Notes under the pieces: model-generated
Told to the model about the DNA's origin: nothing
Seen by the model: the letters and a program-made list of their open reading frames with translations, nothing else
Databases searched by the model: none
Origin: JBDXHU01 sp039989475
GTDB lineage: Bacteria; Pseudomonadota; Gammaproteobacteria; Pseudomonadales; Halieaceae
Reading direction: 5' to 3'
DNA: 64,000 nt
NCBI GenBank assembly: GCA_039989475.1
Contig: JBDXHU010000009.1
Span: forward strand, 310,001-374,000
Program-made: the position numbers and the translations under genes
In this document: piece by piece, positions 17,884-26,696 of the stretch
How positions within the stretch are numbered: the stretch's first letter is position 1
Layout: the number at the start of each line of letters is the position of its first letter

Positions 17884-18351
17884 TCAGCCGCGCCGGTAAA
17901 ACCACAGCTGCGCGCCGTAGTGGACTATCTCGCTGAGCACAAAAACAAACAACAGCAGGTTGGCCACCTCAAACAGGGTCACTCCCCTAACGTCGCCCGA
18001 CTCCAGCAGTGCACCATTGACCAACAGGTGACCGAGTACCAACAGCACGCCGCCGCTGAGCAAGAAGCGGCTGATCACGGAAGCCCGCCCGCTGATCATG
18101 CGGTCGCGCTCATCGGCCGGCTGCGACTCCGCCTCACTGCGGTCGAAGATCGCAATCGCCGCGTGGAACAGGATTTCTACCACGATCAGCGCAATGATGG
18201 CGCCGATCATGGCACTGAGCATGGCGCCCAGCCCGGGTTCAGCCGCTGCACCGAGCAGCTCGGCAAAATAATTTCCGAAGATAAGCACCTGGGCCAGCAT
18301 GGAGATCAGGATGCTTTTTTCCCTGAAGGACAGTTCATCAAATATGGACAT
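17884..18351 (-). CDS. Four-helix membrane protein paired with HTH regulator
   Basis: A 155-residue integral membrane protein with about four hydrophobic segments (LISMLAQVLIFGNYFAELL, a second with IGAIIALIVVEILF, a third around LLSGGVLLVLGHLLVNGALL and a fourth near VANLLLFVFVLSEIVHY). The start at 18351 (MSIFDELSFREKS) is preferred to an upstream ATG at 18384, which lies in the operator region. I do not recognise the family by name. It is co-transcribed with the HTH gene immediately downstream, an arrangement seen widely in bacteria, suggesting a membrane sensor or autoregulated module. Confidence 0.78.
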   Translation of the reverse strand: MSIFDELSFREKSILISMLAQVLIFGNYFAELLGAAAEPGLGAMLSAMIGAIIALIVVEILFHAAIAIFDRSEAESQPADERDRMISGRASVISRFLLSGGVLLVLGHLLVNGALLESGDVRGVTLFEVANLLLFVFVLSEIVHYGAQLWFYRRG

Positions 18352-18383
18352 AGTGATTGGTGATGTAATGAATGTGTGACACA

Positions 18384-18424
18384 AAGTAATGTATATTTTA
18401 CTTAATGTAAAGTATTTTTTACAT
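18384..18424 (-). promoter_or_regulatory. AT-rich operator with multiple inverted repeats
   Basis: An AT-rich island in a GC-rich setting upstream of the membrane protein/HTH operon. It holds ATGTAAA - 6 bases - TTTACAT (18405-18424, perfect arms) and an overlapping TACTT - AATGTA - AAGTA (18399-18414), with further AAGTA at 18384-18388. The repeated half-sites suggest binding of the dimeric HTH protein encoded by the operon and autoregulation; the promoter itself should lie here too. Confidence 0.6.
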
Positions 18425-18522
18425 TGTCAATGTTCCCGGAGCCTGTCGACATTGCCGGCAGCGAGGCCTAGACTGCCGAATCGCGTTTGCGCACATAATA
18501 ATTAACTCCGGGAATCCCACAC

Positions 18523-19107
18523 ATGAAGACCTTCCTTTCTATTGTTGCCTTGCTGGTGGTTTATGCAGTTCCAAACTCAAGCAGCCTCGCCGAGGACCTG
18601 TCGATTAGCAGTGACAGCTTCAACTGTATCCGTGATATGACCCCGGTGCGCGGTTTCTATGTCGATAACCTGCTCGATGATATCGATGCCACCGTGGCCG
18701 TGGCCCAGTCGCCCACCGGCGGCGTCTATCCACCCGGGTCGGTGGTGCAACTGGTGCCGGGAGAAGTGATGGTCAAGCATTCACAGGGCTTCAGCCCGGC
18801 GACCAAAGACTGGGAATTCTTTGAGCTGGATGTTGCCCCCGAGGGCAGCACGATCCGCAAGCGGGGTTTCGTCGACGTGGTTAACCGCTTCGGTGGCAAT
18901 TGTTTTGCCTGCCACGCACAGGCCAAACCGCAGTGGGACATGATCTGTGAGACCGGCCACGGTTGTGAGCCGATTCCACTGACCAAGGACATTCTCGCCC
19001 TGCTGCAGAAAACCGATCCGCGCTGCGATAACAACGCGCCGTTAACAGCCGAGGAAATTGGCAAACTTCAGGCACTGCGCCAGGCCATGAAGCCACAGGA
19101 GCAATAA
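18523..19107 (+). CDS. Cytochrome P460-like c-type haem protein
   Basis: A 194-residue exported protein (signal peptide ending SSLAE). It has a single c-type haem motif CFACH (about residues 127-131) preceded by GEVMVKHSQGFSPATKDWEFFELDV, the beta-sheet pattern of the cytochrome P460/c'-beta family. Extra cysteines (NCIRD, MICETGHGCEP, RCDNN) could form disulfides. P460 proteins oxidise hydroxylamine or bind NO, but whether this one carries the Lys-haem cross-link cannot be judged. It precedes the next gene by 1 base, suggesting co-transcription. Confidence 0.65.
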   Translation: MKTFLSIVALLVVYAVPNSSSLAEDLSISSDSFNCIRDMTPVRGFYVDNLLDDIDATVAVAQSPTGGVYPPGSVVQLVPGEVMVKHSQGFSPATKDWEFFELDVAPEGSTIRKRGFVDVVNRFGGNCFACHAQAKPQWDMICETGHGCEPIPLTKDILALLQKTDPRCDNNAPLTAEEIGKLQALRQAMKPQEQ

Positions 19108-19108
19108 C

Positions 19109-20278
19109 ATGAGCGACACAAGAGAGTTCGATATCGTCATATACGGGGCCACTGGCTTCACCGGCCGCCTGGTCGCCGAGTACATGATCGCCAAAGACGG
19201 CCACGGCCTGCGCTGGGCGATGGCAGGACGCAGCGCCGACAAGCTGGCCAGTGTGCGCGATGAGATCGGTGCAGCAGCGGACACACCACTGGTGGTTGCT
19301 GACGCGGGTGATCCCGCCTCGGTGCGCGCCATGGTGGGTAATGCCCGCTGCGTCATCAGCACCGTGGGGCCCTACCAGCTCTATGGTTCTGACCTGGTGG
19401 CAGCCTGTGCCGAACTGGGTACCGATTACGTGGATTTATCCGGCGAACCGGTGTGGATGCATGAAATGATCGCCGCACACCACGCAGCGGCAGTCGCCAG
19501 CGGCGCGCGTATCGTGCACAGCTGTGGTTTTGATTCCCTGCCCTTCGACCTGGGTGTGCTATTTCTGCAAGACGCCGCCCGGGAAAAGTTCGGTGCCACC
19601 TGCCCACGCGTCCGGGGGCGGGTGCGGGCCATGAACGGCGAATTTTCCGGCGGCACCGCTGCTTCCCTGGGCGCGACCATGGAGGCCATAAAGGCCAAAC
19701 CAGAGCTGTTTAGTGTACTTGTTAACCCCTTCTGCCTCGCCGATGGCTTCCAGGGCCCCGAGCAACCGGCAGACAACAAACCCTATGAAGATGAAGTGCT
19801 GGGACAATGGGTAGCGCCGTTTATTATGGCGGCGATCAATACCAAGAACGTGCACCGCTCCAATGCACTGATGGGTCACCCTTATGGAACAGAATTCCTC
19901 TATGACGAGATGATGCTAACCGGACCCGGTGAAGAGGGTAAGGCCGTGGCCGAGATGGTAGCGTCGGTCAACCCGCTGGAAGGTGACGACGTCCCGGCCC
20001 CGGGTGAGGGCCCCTCGCGAGAATCACGGGAGGCCGGTAACTACGATGTCTTGTTCGTGGGAACCACCGCCGATGGCCAGGAAATTCGTGCTGGCGTGAG
20101 CGGTGATATGGACCCGGGCTACGGCTCAACCTCGAAGATGATCGCCGAGAGCGCGGTATGCCTGCTACAGGATTGTGCGGATGTGCCGGGTGGTATCTAT
20201 ACCAGCGCGCCGGCCATGGGACATAAGCTGATCAAGCGACTGGTGGATCACGCCGGGCTGAGCTTCAACCTGGAATAG
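19109..20278 (+). CDS. Saccharopine dehydrogenase-like / trans-acting enoyl reductase family protein
   Basis: A 389-residue oxidoreductase with an N-terminal Rossmann motif (DIVIYGATGFTGRLVAEY, about 8-25) and AGRSADKL. The conserved VISTVGPYQLYGSDLVAACAELGTDYVDLSGEP and HSCGFDSLPFDLG match the saccharopine dehydrogenase-like family that includes mycobacterial trans-acting enoyl reductases acting on lipid intermediates. The real substrate is unknown; a role in lipid modification is an inference. A 38-bp palindrome follows 15 bases after the stop and may act as a terminator. Confidence 0.87.
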   Translation: MSDTREFDIVIYGATGFTGRLVAEYMIAKDGHGLRWAMAGRSADKLASVRDEIGAAADTPLVVADAGDPASVRAMVGNARCVISTVGPYQLYGSDLVAACAELGTDYVDLSGEPVWMHEMIAAHHAAAVASGARIVHSCGFDSLPFDLGVLFLQDAAREKFGATCPRVRGRVRAMNGEFSGGTAASLGATMEAIKAKPELFSVLVNPFCLADGFQGPEQPADNKPYEDEVLGQWVAPFIMAAINTKNVHRSNALMGHPYGTEFLYDEMMLTGPGEEGKAVAEMVASVNPLEGDDVPAPGEGPSRESREAGNYDVLFVGTTADGQEIRAGVSGDMDPGYGSTSKMIAESAVCLLQDCADVPGGIYTSAPAMGHKLIKRLVDHAGLSFNLE

Positions 20279-20293
20279 TCCTTACGCAGCTCT

Positions 20294-20331
20294 GGGGACA
20301 GTTCACTTATCTAGATAAGTGAACTGTCCCC
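20294..20331. repeat. 38-bp REP-like palindrome, copy 1 (perfect)
   Basis: Two 19-base arms, GGGGACAGTTCACTTATCT and its exact complement, with no loop. It lies between two convergent genes (enoyl-reductase-like and ilvE) and is the only perfectly symmetrical copy of the six in this window. A CATTAAGCT direct repeat follows on its right side (20331-20350). Confidence 0.92.
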
Positions 20332-20342
20332 ATTAAGCTCCA

Positions 20343-21413
20343 TTAAGCTTCGACCGGCACTACCCAGCCAAACAGGTCCTCGCTGTCGCCGTACTGGATA
20401 GCCATCAATTCATCGAACAGGCGCTGTGCTACCGGGCCTGTCTGGTTGTCGTTGATCTCGTATTCCTTGTCGTGCATGACCAACAGGCCCACCGGGGAGA
20501 CAACGGCGGCTGTGCCACAGCCGAATACCTCGGTGATCTTGCCATTCTCGATGTCGGCCAACACCTCATGAATATCCAGGCGGGCTTCCTCAATCTCGTA
20601 ACCCAGCTTCGGGGCCAGCTTAAGCAATGAGTCCCGGGTGATGCCCGGCAAAATAGATCCGCTCAGCTCCGGCGTTCGAATCAGCCCGCCCTCGTAGACG
20701 AAGCAGATGTTCATGGCACCCACCTCCTCCACATAGCGACCTTCGATAGCGTCTAACCAGAGAACCTGCGTATAGCCCTTCTTCGCCATCTCCTCGCTGA
20801 CAAACAGGCTGGCGGCGTAATTGCCCCCGGTTTTCGCTTCGCCGACGCCGCCCTTTACGGCCCGTCGACAATGATCCGAAATATACACGGAGACCGGGTT
20901 GAAGCCCTGCGCATAATAGGGACCGGCGGGGCCGGTGATAATAAAATGCAGGTAGGCGGCGGCTGCACCCAGACCCAGCTTGGCACTGGTAGCAATCATC
21001 GCGGGGCGGATATACAGCGAGGAACCCTCATCACTGGGCACCCACGAACCGTCGAGACGGACCAGCTGCTTCATGGCTTCAACATGAAATTCTGCGTCCA
21101 CCCGGGGCATCACCATCCGGTCGGCGGATCGATTAAAGCGCGCCGCATTCGCCTCGGGGCGAAACAGATTAATACCACCATCCTTGCGGCGGTAGGCTTT
21201 CAGGCCTTCAAAAATCTCCTGGCTGTAGTGCAGCACCGCAGCAGCGGGACTCAGGGACAGGTTTTCAAAGGGCCGGATCTCTGCGTTGTGCCAGCCCCGG
21301 CCACCATCATAGGCCTGGGTAAACATGTGGTCAGAAAATCCCGTACCGAATGAATATTCCGTCGGACAGTGTCCCCGCTGCGCCTCAGATAGCGCCTTTA
21401 CTTCAATGCTCAT
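20343..21413 (-). CDS. ilvE: Branched-chain amino acid aminotransferase
   Basis: A 356-residue fold-type IV PLP enzyme of the class II BCAT type (eukaryote-like length, longer than E. coli IlvE). Landmarks are GWHNAEIRPFENLSLSPAAAVLHYSQEIFEGLKAYR, GEAKTGGNYAAS with the PLP Lys, QVLWLDAIEGRYVEEVGAMN, and GCGTAAVVSPVG. It interconverts Leu, Ile and Val with their 2-oxo acids in the cytoplasm. Start 21413 (MSIEVKALS) is preferred to an ATG four codons upstream. It is flanked on both sides by REP-like palindromes. Confidence 0.93.
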   Translation of the reverse strand: MSIEVKALSEAQRGHCPTEYSFGTGFSDHMFTQAYDGGRGWHNAEIRPFENLSLSPAAAVLHYSQEIFEGLKAYRRKDGGINLFRPEANAARFNRSADRMVMPRVDAEFHVEAMKQLVRLDGSWVPSDEGSSLYIRPAMIATSAKLGLGAAAAYLHFIITGPAGPYYAQGFNPVSVYISDHCRRAVKGGVGEAKTGGNYAASLFVSEEMAKKGYTQVLWLDAIEGRYVEEVGAMNICFVYEGGLIRTPELSGSILPGITRDSLLKLAPKLGYEIEEARLDIHEVLADIENGKITEVFGCGTAAVVSPVGLLVMHDKEYEINDNQTGPVAQRLFDELMAIQYGDSEDLFGWVVPVEA

Positions 21414-21487
21414 GGCGTTCAGCAATCATCCAATTTGTAGATAAGGGGACCCATTCTAACCGCCCCGGTGTTCTGGGGACAGGTTTT

Positions 21488-21525
21488 GGGGACAGTTCAC
21501 TTATCTGGATTAGTGAACTGTCCCC
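21488..21525. repeat. 38-bp REP-like palindrome, copy 2
   Basis: GGGGACAGTTCACTTATCT then GGATTAGTGAACTGTCCCC; symmetrical apart from the centre. It overlaps the end of the M20 peptidase gene and supplies its stop codon. A partial extra head (CTGGGGACAGG) lies just to its left. Confidence 0.9.
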
Positions 21526-22940
21526 ACAGCGAAGTCGCTTAACAATTCCGTCAGTACGCGCGCGCCCTGCTCCATGGCGTCAACCGATATCCGTTCATTA
21601 TTGCCGTGAATACCTCGCAGCTCAGCGGGTGCCAGCAGTACCGGGGAATAACCGTAGCTGACTATGCCTAGCTCGCGGAAAAAGTGGCTGTCGGTAAATG
21701 CCGCTGAGACGCCGGTGATCAGCGCGGTACCCGGGTTGTATTTTTCGGTGGTGGCTTCTATGGCGCGAAACAATTCTGTATCTGATGAACTGATGCTCGG
21801 CGCCCAACTCACCAGGGTTTCAAATTCCACGGCTGGATCGTCGACTATTTTCTGCAACCCGGCAATAAAAGCCTGCGGCGACTGGTCGGGCAGTAGCCGA
21901 CAATCAAGCTCCAGCGATGCCTGGGGCGGGACTACATTGATTTTATCGCTGCCGATCAGGCGCGTCAGTTGGCAGGTATTCTTCAGCACAGCATAGTTAC
22001 CGGGCTGCTCACGCTGCAATTGCTCAATGAATCCAGGGCGCTTTATGGCAGCTGCGACGTCGGCATAATCCATTCGCTCCTGCTCGCTGCGCTGAAACGG
22101 CGCCATGCCCTTGAACATGACATCGACGGCGTCCACGACACGCACTGGAAACTCAGCCTCGATAATGCGGGACGCTGCTTGCACCAGCCTGGTAACCGCA
22201 GTTTCCTGTTGCGGCATCGAGCCGTGACCTGGCCTACCGGTCGTCGTAAGCCTGAGCCAGAGTGGCACCTTCTGGGTGACCTCCACTGACATCATCTGCA
22301 GTGCAGCTGAAAAGCGGATGCCAAATCCACCCTCATTCAGTACAAAACCAATCCCCTCGAAAATCTCTGGATGCTGTTTCACCAGCCAACCGGCACCAAA
22401 GTAGCCGCCGGCCTCCTCGTCGGCGGTAGCCAGGTAAATCACATCCCGATTGAGCCTCGCGCCGGATTCTGCCAGGGCCAGAAATGCCTGCAGCTGCATG
22501 ATTCCCAGGCCTTTGGTATCCAGCGCGCCGCGCCCGTAGACGTATCCATCCTGTATGGCACCGGAAAACGGCGGCATATCCCAATGCCCGGAGCTGGCCG
22601 AGACCACGTCAATATGATGCAGGAGTACGATACCGGGTTTTGCCCGGTCGGGGTCTGAGGCCGGCAGCCGGGCCCAGAGATTGGCCCGCCCGGGCGCAGA
22701 CTCGACCACCGTGTATTCAATGCCGGCATCGGCCAGGATTGCCCCAAGGAAATTGGTGCCAGCCACCTCATTACCCGGCGGGTTGGTGGTATTCACCTGC
22801 AGGTACTTCGACAGTCGCTCTGCCACCGGCTGGTCCCTGGCGGCGTAAACACTCGCCTGGGGCAACAACAGGACAAAAAATAGTGCCGTGCCAAGGACTG
22901 CACGGACGATGGCGCTGGGGGCTTGGTGATTGACTACCAT
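21510..22940 (-). CDS. Exported M20-family zinc carboxypeptidase
   Basis: A 476-residue M20 peptidase with an N-terminal signal or anchor (AVLGTALFFVLLLPQASVYA). Metal ligands are visible in order: His in VLLHHIDVV, bridging Asp in GRGALDTKG, the catalytic Glu-Glu in TADEEAGG, and the late His in FTDSHFF. The length and order fit the carboxypeptidase S (CPS1)-like group that releases C-terminal residues from short peptides. Start 22940 gives the signal peptide. The last residues GTVH and the TAA stop are encoded by REP-like copy 2, so the original C-terminus has probably been replaced. Confidence 0.9.
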   Translation of the reverse strand: MVVNHQAPSAIVRAVLGTALFFVLLLPQASVYAARDQPVAERLSKYLQVNTTNPPGNEVAGTNFLGAILADAGIEYTVVESAPGRANLWARLPASDPDRAKPGIVLLHHIDVVSASSGHWDMPPFSGAIQDGYVYGRGALDTKGLGIMQLQAFLALAESGARLNRDVIYLATADEEAGGYFGAGWLVKQHPEIFEGIGFVLNEGGFGIRFSAALQMMSVEVTQKVPLWLRLTTTGRPGHGSMPQQETAVTRLVQAASRIIEAEFPVRVVDAVDVMFKGMAPFQRSEQERMDYADVAAAIKRPGFIEQLQREQPGNYAVLKNTCQLTRLIGSDKINVVPPQASLELDCRLLPDQSPQAFIAGLQKIVDDPAVEFETLVSWAPSISSSDTELFRAIEATTEKYNPGTALITGVSAAFTDSHFFRELGIVSYGYSPVLLAPAELRGIHGNNERISVDAMEQGARVLTELLSDFAVGTVH

Positions 22941-22990
22941 TGTGGCTCTCTCAACTGCAACGGTCGGTAACGCCAAGTTACAGCAGTTCC

Positions 22991-23028
22991 GGGGACAGTT
23001 CACTTACCTGGATTAGTGAACTGTCCCC
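22991..23028. repeat. 38-bp REP-like palindrome, copy 3
   Basis: GGGGACAGTTCACTTACCT then GGATTAGTGAACTGTCCCC, in the same orientation as copy 2. It lies between the divergent M20 and M24 peptidase genes, so the M20 gene is bracketed by two copies in the same orientation. Confidence 0.9.
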
Positions 23029-23111
23029 ATTACCCAGTCGCCAGCAGCAGTAATAAGCGGTACCTTTAGCCACCAGGAATCGTCCCACAAGCAGGGAAAG
23101 GAGATAGACCC

Positions 23112-24329
23112 TTGACGATCGGAGTTGGTGGATCGACACCCGCACAGGAGTTGGCCCTTCTCGAAGACATGAGCATGGGCATCGAGCCCATCGGGCTGCA
23201 GGAGTACCGGGCTCGCATAGGCAAGGCCCAGGGCCTGATGCAAGAGAAAGGCATTGGCGCAATTTTCGTCAATGCGGGCACCAGCCTGTACTACTTCACC
23301 GGCACACAGTGGGGCGCTAGTGAGCGCATGGTGGGCGCTATTATTCCCGCCACTGGAGAGCTGGAATACATTGCCCCGGCCTTTGAAGAGGCGACCCTGT
23401 TGGAATATATGGCGGTCAGCGGTCCGGTCAATTGTTGGGAGGAAGATGAAAGCCCCTACGCACTGGTCGGCCTGGTCCTCAATCGCATGGGCCTGGAAAC
23501 GGGCACTATCGGCATTGATGAGGCGGCGGCCTTTTTTGTCTTCGACGGTATTCGACAGAGCAACCCCCAATACCAGTATTGCAACGCCGCTGAGATAACG
23601 GCTGCCTGCAGGATGATCAAATCCCCTGCGGAAATCGCGCTCATGCAAAGAGCGAAGGACATCACACTGGCGGTGCACAAGAGTGCAGCGCGAATCCTCA
23701 AACCCGGCATCACCACCACCGAGGTAGAGGCATTCATTCATGACGCGCACAAGGCAGCCGGCGCCGCCTCGGGGTCGTATTTCTGCATCGTCCTGTTTGG
23801 GGAAGCCACGGCCTATCCACACGGCGTCAAGGATCCCCAGGTGCTCAAAGACAGTGACATGGTGCTTATCGACACTGGCTGTCAGTTGGAGGGCTATATC
23901 TCTGATATTACCCGCAGCTACGTTTACGGGGATGCCAGTGAGCGGCAACGCCAGATCTGGGACCTGGAAAAGGCAGCCCAGGCTGCCGCGTTCGCCGCGG
24001 CGCAAATCGGCCGGCCCTGCAGCGAGGTAGACCAGGCCGCCAGAAAAGCGCTGGAAGCCCAGGGCCTGGGGCCGGGCTACAAAATTCCTGGCCTGCCCCA
24101 CCGCACCGGGCACGGTATCGGCCTGGATATCCATGAGTGGCCGTATCTTGTGAACAGTGATGAAACAATACTGGCCGAAGGCATGTGCTTCAGCAACGAG
24201 CCGATGATCTGTATTCCCGGCGAATTCGGCGTTCGCCATGAAGACCATTTCTATATGACCGCGTCGGGTCCAAAGTGGTTTACCCAGCCCGCTCATTCTA
24301 TCGACGACCCTTTCGGCCAGGAAGCCTGA
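23112..24329 (+). CDS. M24-family aminopeptidase (Xaa-Pro peptidase-like)
   Basis: A 405-residue pita-bread metallopeptidase. The five metal ligands can be placed: Asp in VLIDTGC, Asp in ISDITRSY, His in HRTGHGIGLDIHE, Glu in SNEPMICI, and Glu in RHEDHF. The N-terminal half is the creatinase-like domain (ALMQRAKDITLAVHKS before the catalytic part). The start is TTG at 23112 because AAGGAG lies 8 bases upstream; ATG at 23169 is the alternative. No signal peptide is seen. The next gene, an S9 peptidase, starts 4 bases later, so the two form a peptide-degrading operon. Confidence 0.88.
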   Translation: MTIGVGGSTPAQELALLEDMSMGIEPIGLQEYRARIGKAQGLMQEKGIGAIFVNAGTSLYYFTGTQWGASERMVGAIIPATGELEYIAPAFEEATLLEYMAVSGPVNCWEEDESPYALVGLVLNRMGLETGTIGIDEAAAFFVFDGIRQSNPQYQYCNAAEITAACRMIKSPAEIALMQRAKDITLAVHKSAARILKPGITTTEVEAFIHDAHKAAGAASGSYFCIVLFGEATAYPHGVKDPQVLKDSDMVLIDTGCQLEGYISDITRSYVYGDASERQRQIWDLEKAAQAAAFAAAQIGRPCSEVDQAARKALEAQGLGPGYKIPGLPHRTGHGIGLDIHEWPYLVNSDETILAEGMCFSNEPMICIPGEFGVRHEDHFYMTASGPKWFTQPAHSIDDPFGQEA

Positions 24330-24333
24330 GGCC

Positions 24334-26637
24334 ATGATAAAAGCCGCTACAGCCGCACTGACAATACTCATTCTTACCGCGTGTACACAGAAGACTATGA
24401 CTACAGATGACAACAACAGGGACGCTGGCCAGACACTGCTGACTAATGAGGCTATATACAAGGACTGGGAGTACAGCGCCAAGCGCCCGGGCACGGTGCG
24501 CTGGTCTGAAGAAGGCGCGACCTACACAGCCCTGGAAACGGCCCCCGGCTACGAAGATGCGGAACTGGAGAAAGACCAGTATGGCGACGATATCAAGATC
24601 TACCAGGAGGTGGTCCAGTACGACCCCGCTACCGGCGAGCGAGAGACGCTGATCTCACTAAAGCAATTGACCCCCGCGGATAGCGAAAAGGCACTGGTAG
24701 TCGACGACTATCGCTGGACTGACGACGGAGCCCGCATACTGATCTACACCGATGCCGAGTACGTGTGGCGCAAAAAAAGTCGCGGCGACTACTGGGTAAT
24801 CAATAGTGCAGACGGTGAACTGTGGCAACTCGGTGGCGAACACGCCGGGGACAGCCGCATGATGTTCGGCAAGTTTTCTCCCGATGGGGGCAAGTTCGCC
24901 TACGTCTGGCGCGACAATATCTACCTGCAGGACCTGTCTAGCCGGCAAGTCACGGCACTCACTGATGATGCCTCTGACACTGTGATCAACGGCCTGTTTG
25001 ATTGGGCCTACGAGGAAGAGTTCAGCATCCTGGACGGCTTTCGCTGGAGTCCCGACAGTAACCGCATTGCCTACTGGCAGCTCGACACCCACGCCGCCAG
25101 GGATTTCCTTATTATCAACAATACCGACACCCTCTACCCCACCGTTACAAGCATCCCCTACCCGAAGGTAGGCGAGGAGAATGCTGCGGCACGTATCGGT
25201 ATTGTCGCAATCGACAAGCCGCAAACCACCTGGGTGACGCTGCCCGGGGTAGCAAAGGATATGTATGTCCCACGCATGGACTGGGCCGACAACAGCGAGC
25301 AACTGCTGATCCAGCAACTGAATCGCAAGCAGGATACCAATACACTTTTTTACGCGGACGCCACAAACGGACAGGTAGAGACCGTATTAGTAGAAACGGA
25401 GGAAACCTTTCTCGACCTGCTGGAAGAGCCACGCTGGCTAGAGGATTCCCAGAGCTTCATCTGGCAAAGCGAACGCGATGGCTGGAAACACGTCTACCGG
25501 GTTTCCCGCGACGGTCAAAGCTTTACTGACCTGACGCCCGGAGATTTTGATGTCACCAAACTGATCTCAGTAGATGAAGAGAACGGCTGGCTCTACTTTA
25601 TGGCCTCGCCAGACAATGTCTCGCAGCGCTACCTGCAGCGCACTCGCCTCGACGGCAGTGGCGAGATGGAACAGGTGACCCCCGCGCAATTCAGTGGCAC
25701 AAATAGCTACCAGATAGCCGCGGACTCCAGCTGGGCCATACACACCTACTCCAGTTTTATGCAGCCGCCCGTATACAATCTGGTATCCCTGCCAGACCAC
25801 AAGGCTCACCGCGTACTCGAGGATAACGCGGATCTCAAAGCTAAATTGGCCGCACTGGAACTGGGCGAGATTGAGTTCTATTCGGTAGAGGCCCGAGACG
25901 GCCTGCGCCTGGATGGCTACATGTTACGGCCGCCCAATATGGACAAGAACAAAAAGTACCCCATCATTAACTACGTTTATGGGGAGCCCGCCGGCCAAAC
26001 AGTACTCGATGCCTGGCAGGGTTTACTCACAATGTGGCATTTATTGATGTCGCAGCGGGGTTTCATCATTTCCTCGGTGGACAATCGCGGCACCGCCGCA
26101 CCCCGGGGCCACGACTGGCGACGCACGATTTATGGCGCGGTAGGAATATTGGGCCCGCGTGACCAATCCGATGCCCTCAAGGCAATATGCGAGCGCTGGA
26201 GCTACATCGATTGCATGCGCGTCGGCGTCTGGGGCCATTCCGGCGGCGGCTCGATGACCCTCAACCTGCTGTTTCGCTATCCGGACCAGTACAAGGTGGG
26301 CGTCTCAATGGCGCCAGTACCAGACCAACGCCTGTACGACTCCATCTACCAAGAGCGCTACTCCGGGCTGCTGGAAGAGTTTGAAGAGAACTACCGGCAA
26401 GCATCACCCATCACCCACGCTGAACACCTGCAGGGCAAGCTGCTGCTAATCCATGGCACCGGCGACGACAATGTGCACTACCAGGGCAGCGAGCGCCTGG
26501 TCAATGAGCTGATCAAGCACAATCGCCAGTTTGATTTTATGGCCTACCCCAACCGACGCCACGGCATTGTCGAGGGTGAAGGCACATCCCTGCATTTGCG
26601 AACCCTGCAAAGCCGCTACTTTGAAGATCACTTGTAG
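24334..26637 (+). CDS. S9-family dipeptidyl peptidase IV-like lipoprotein
   Basis: A 767-residue peptidase with a lipoprotein signal (LTILILTACT, lipobox Cys near residue 17), so probably membrane anchored on the periplasmic side. The N-terminal two thirds form a DPP IV-type beta-propeller (FDWAYEEEFSILDGFRWSPDS carries the EE motif that binds the substrate amino terminus). The C-terminal alpha/beta hydrolase has the nucleophile S636 in GHSGGGS, the Asp in GTGDDNVH and the His in NRRHGI. It removes N-terminal dipeptides, typically X-Pro. It fits functionally with the M24 gene directly upstream. Confidence 0.92.
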   Translation: MIKAATAALTILILTACTQKTMTTDDNNRDAGQTLLTNEAIYKDWEYSAKRPGTVRWSEEGATYTALETAPGYEDAELEKDQYGDDIKIYQEVVQYDPATGERETLISLKQLTPADSEKALVVDDYRWTDDGARILIYTDAEYVWRKKSRGDYWVINSADGELWQLGGEHAGDSRMMFGKFSPDGGKFAYVWRDNIYLQDLSSRQVTALTDDASDTVINGLFDWAYEEEFSILDGFRWSPDSNRIAYWQLDTHAARDFLIINNTDTLYPTVTSIPYPKVGEENAAARIGIVAIDKPQTTWVTLPGVAKDMYVPRMDWADNSEQLLIQQLNRKQDTNTLFYADATNGQVETVLVETEETFLDLLEEPRWLEDSQSFIWQSERDGWKHVYRVSRDGQSFTDLTPGDFDVTKLISVDEENGWLYFMASPDNVSQRYLQRTRLDGSGEMEQVTPAQFSGTNSYQIAADSSWAIHTYSSFMQPPVYNLVSLPDHKAHRVLEDNADLKAKLAALELGEIEFYSVEARDGLRLDGYMLRPPNMDKNKKYPIINYVYGEPAGQTVLDAWQGLLTMWHLLMSQRGFIISSVDNRGTAAPRGHDWRRTIYGAVGILGPRDQSDALKAICERWSYIDCMRVGVWGHSGGGSMTLNLLFRYPDQYKVGVSMAPVPDQRLYDSIYQERYSGLLEEFEENYRQASPITHAEHLQGKLLLIHGTGDDNVHYQGSERLVNELIKHNRQFDFMAYPNRRHGIVEGEGTSLHLRTLQSRYFEDHL

Positions 26638-26696
26638 GCACAGGACAGACTGTTACAGTTAGAAACAATAATATTGAACCAAAAAAGGGGTAGTTG

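Noticed and set aside
23013..24494. A 493-codon minus-strand open frame
   Set aside because: It runs opposite the M24 gene, which has all metal ligands and a good ribosome-binding site; the translation has no recognisable domain.
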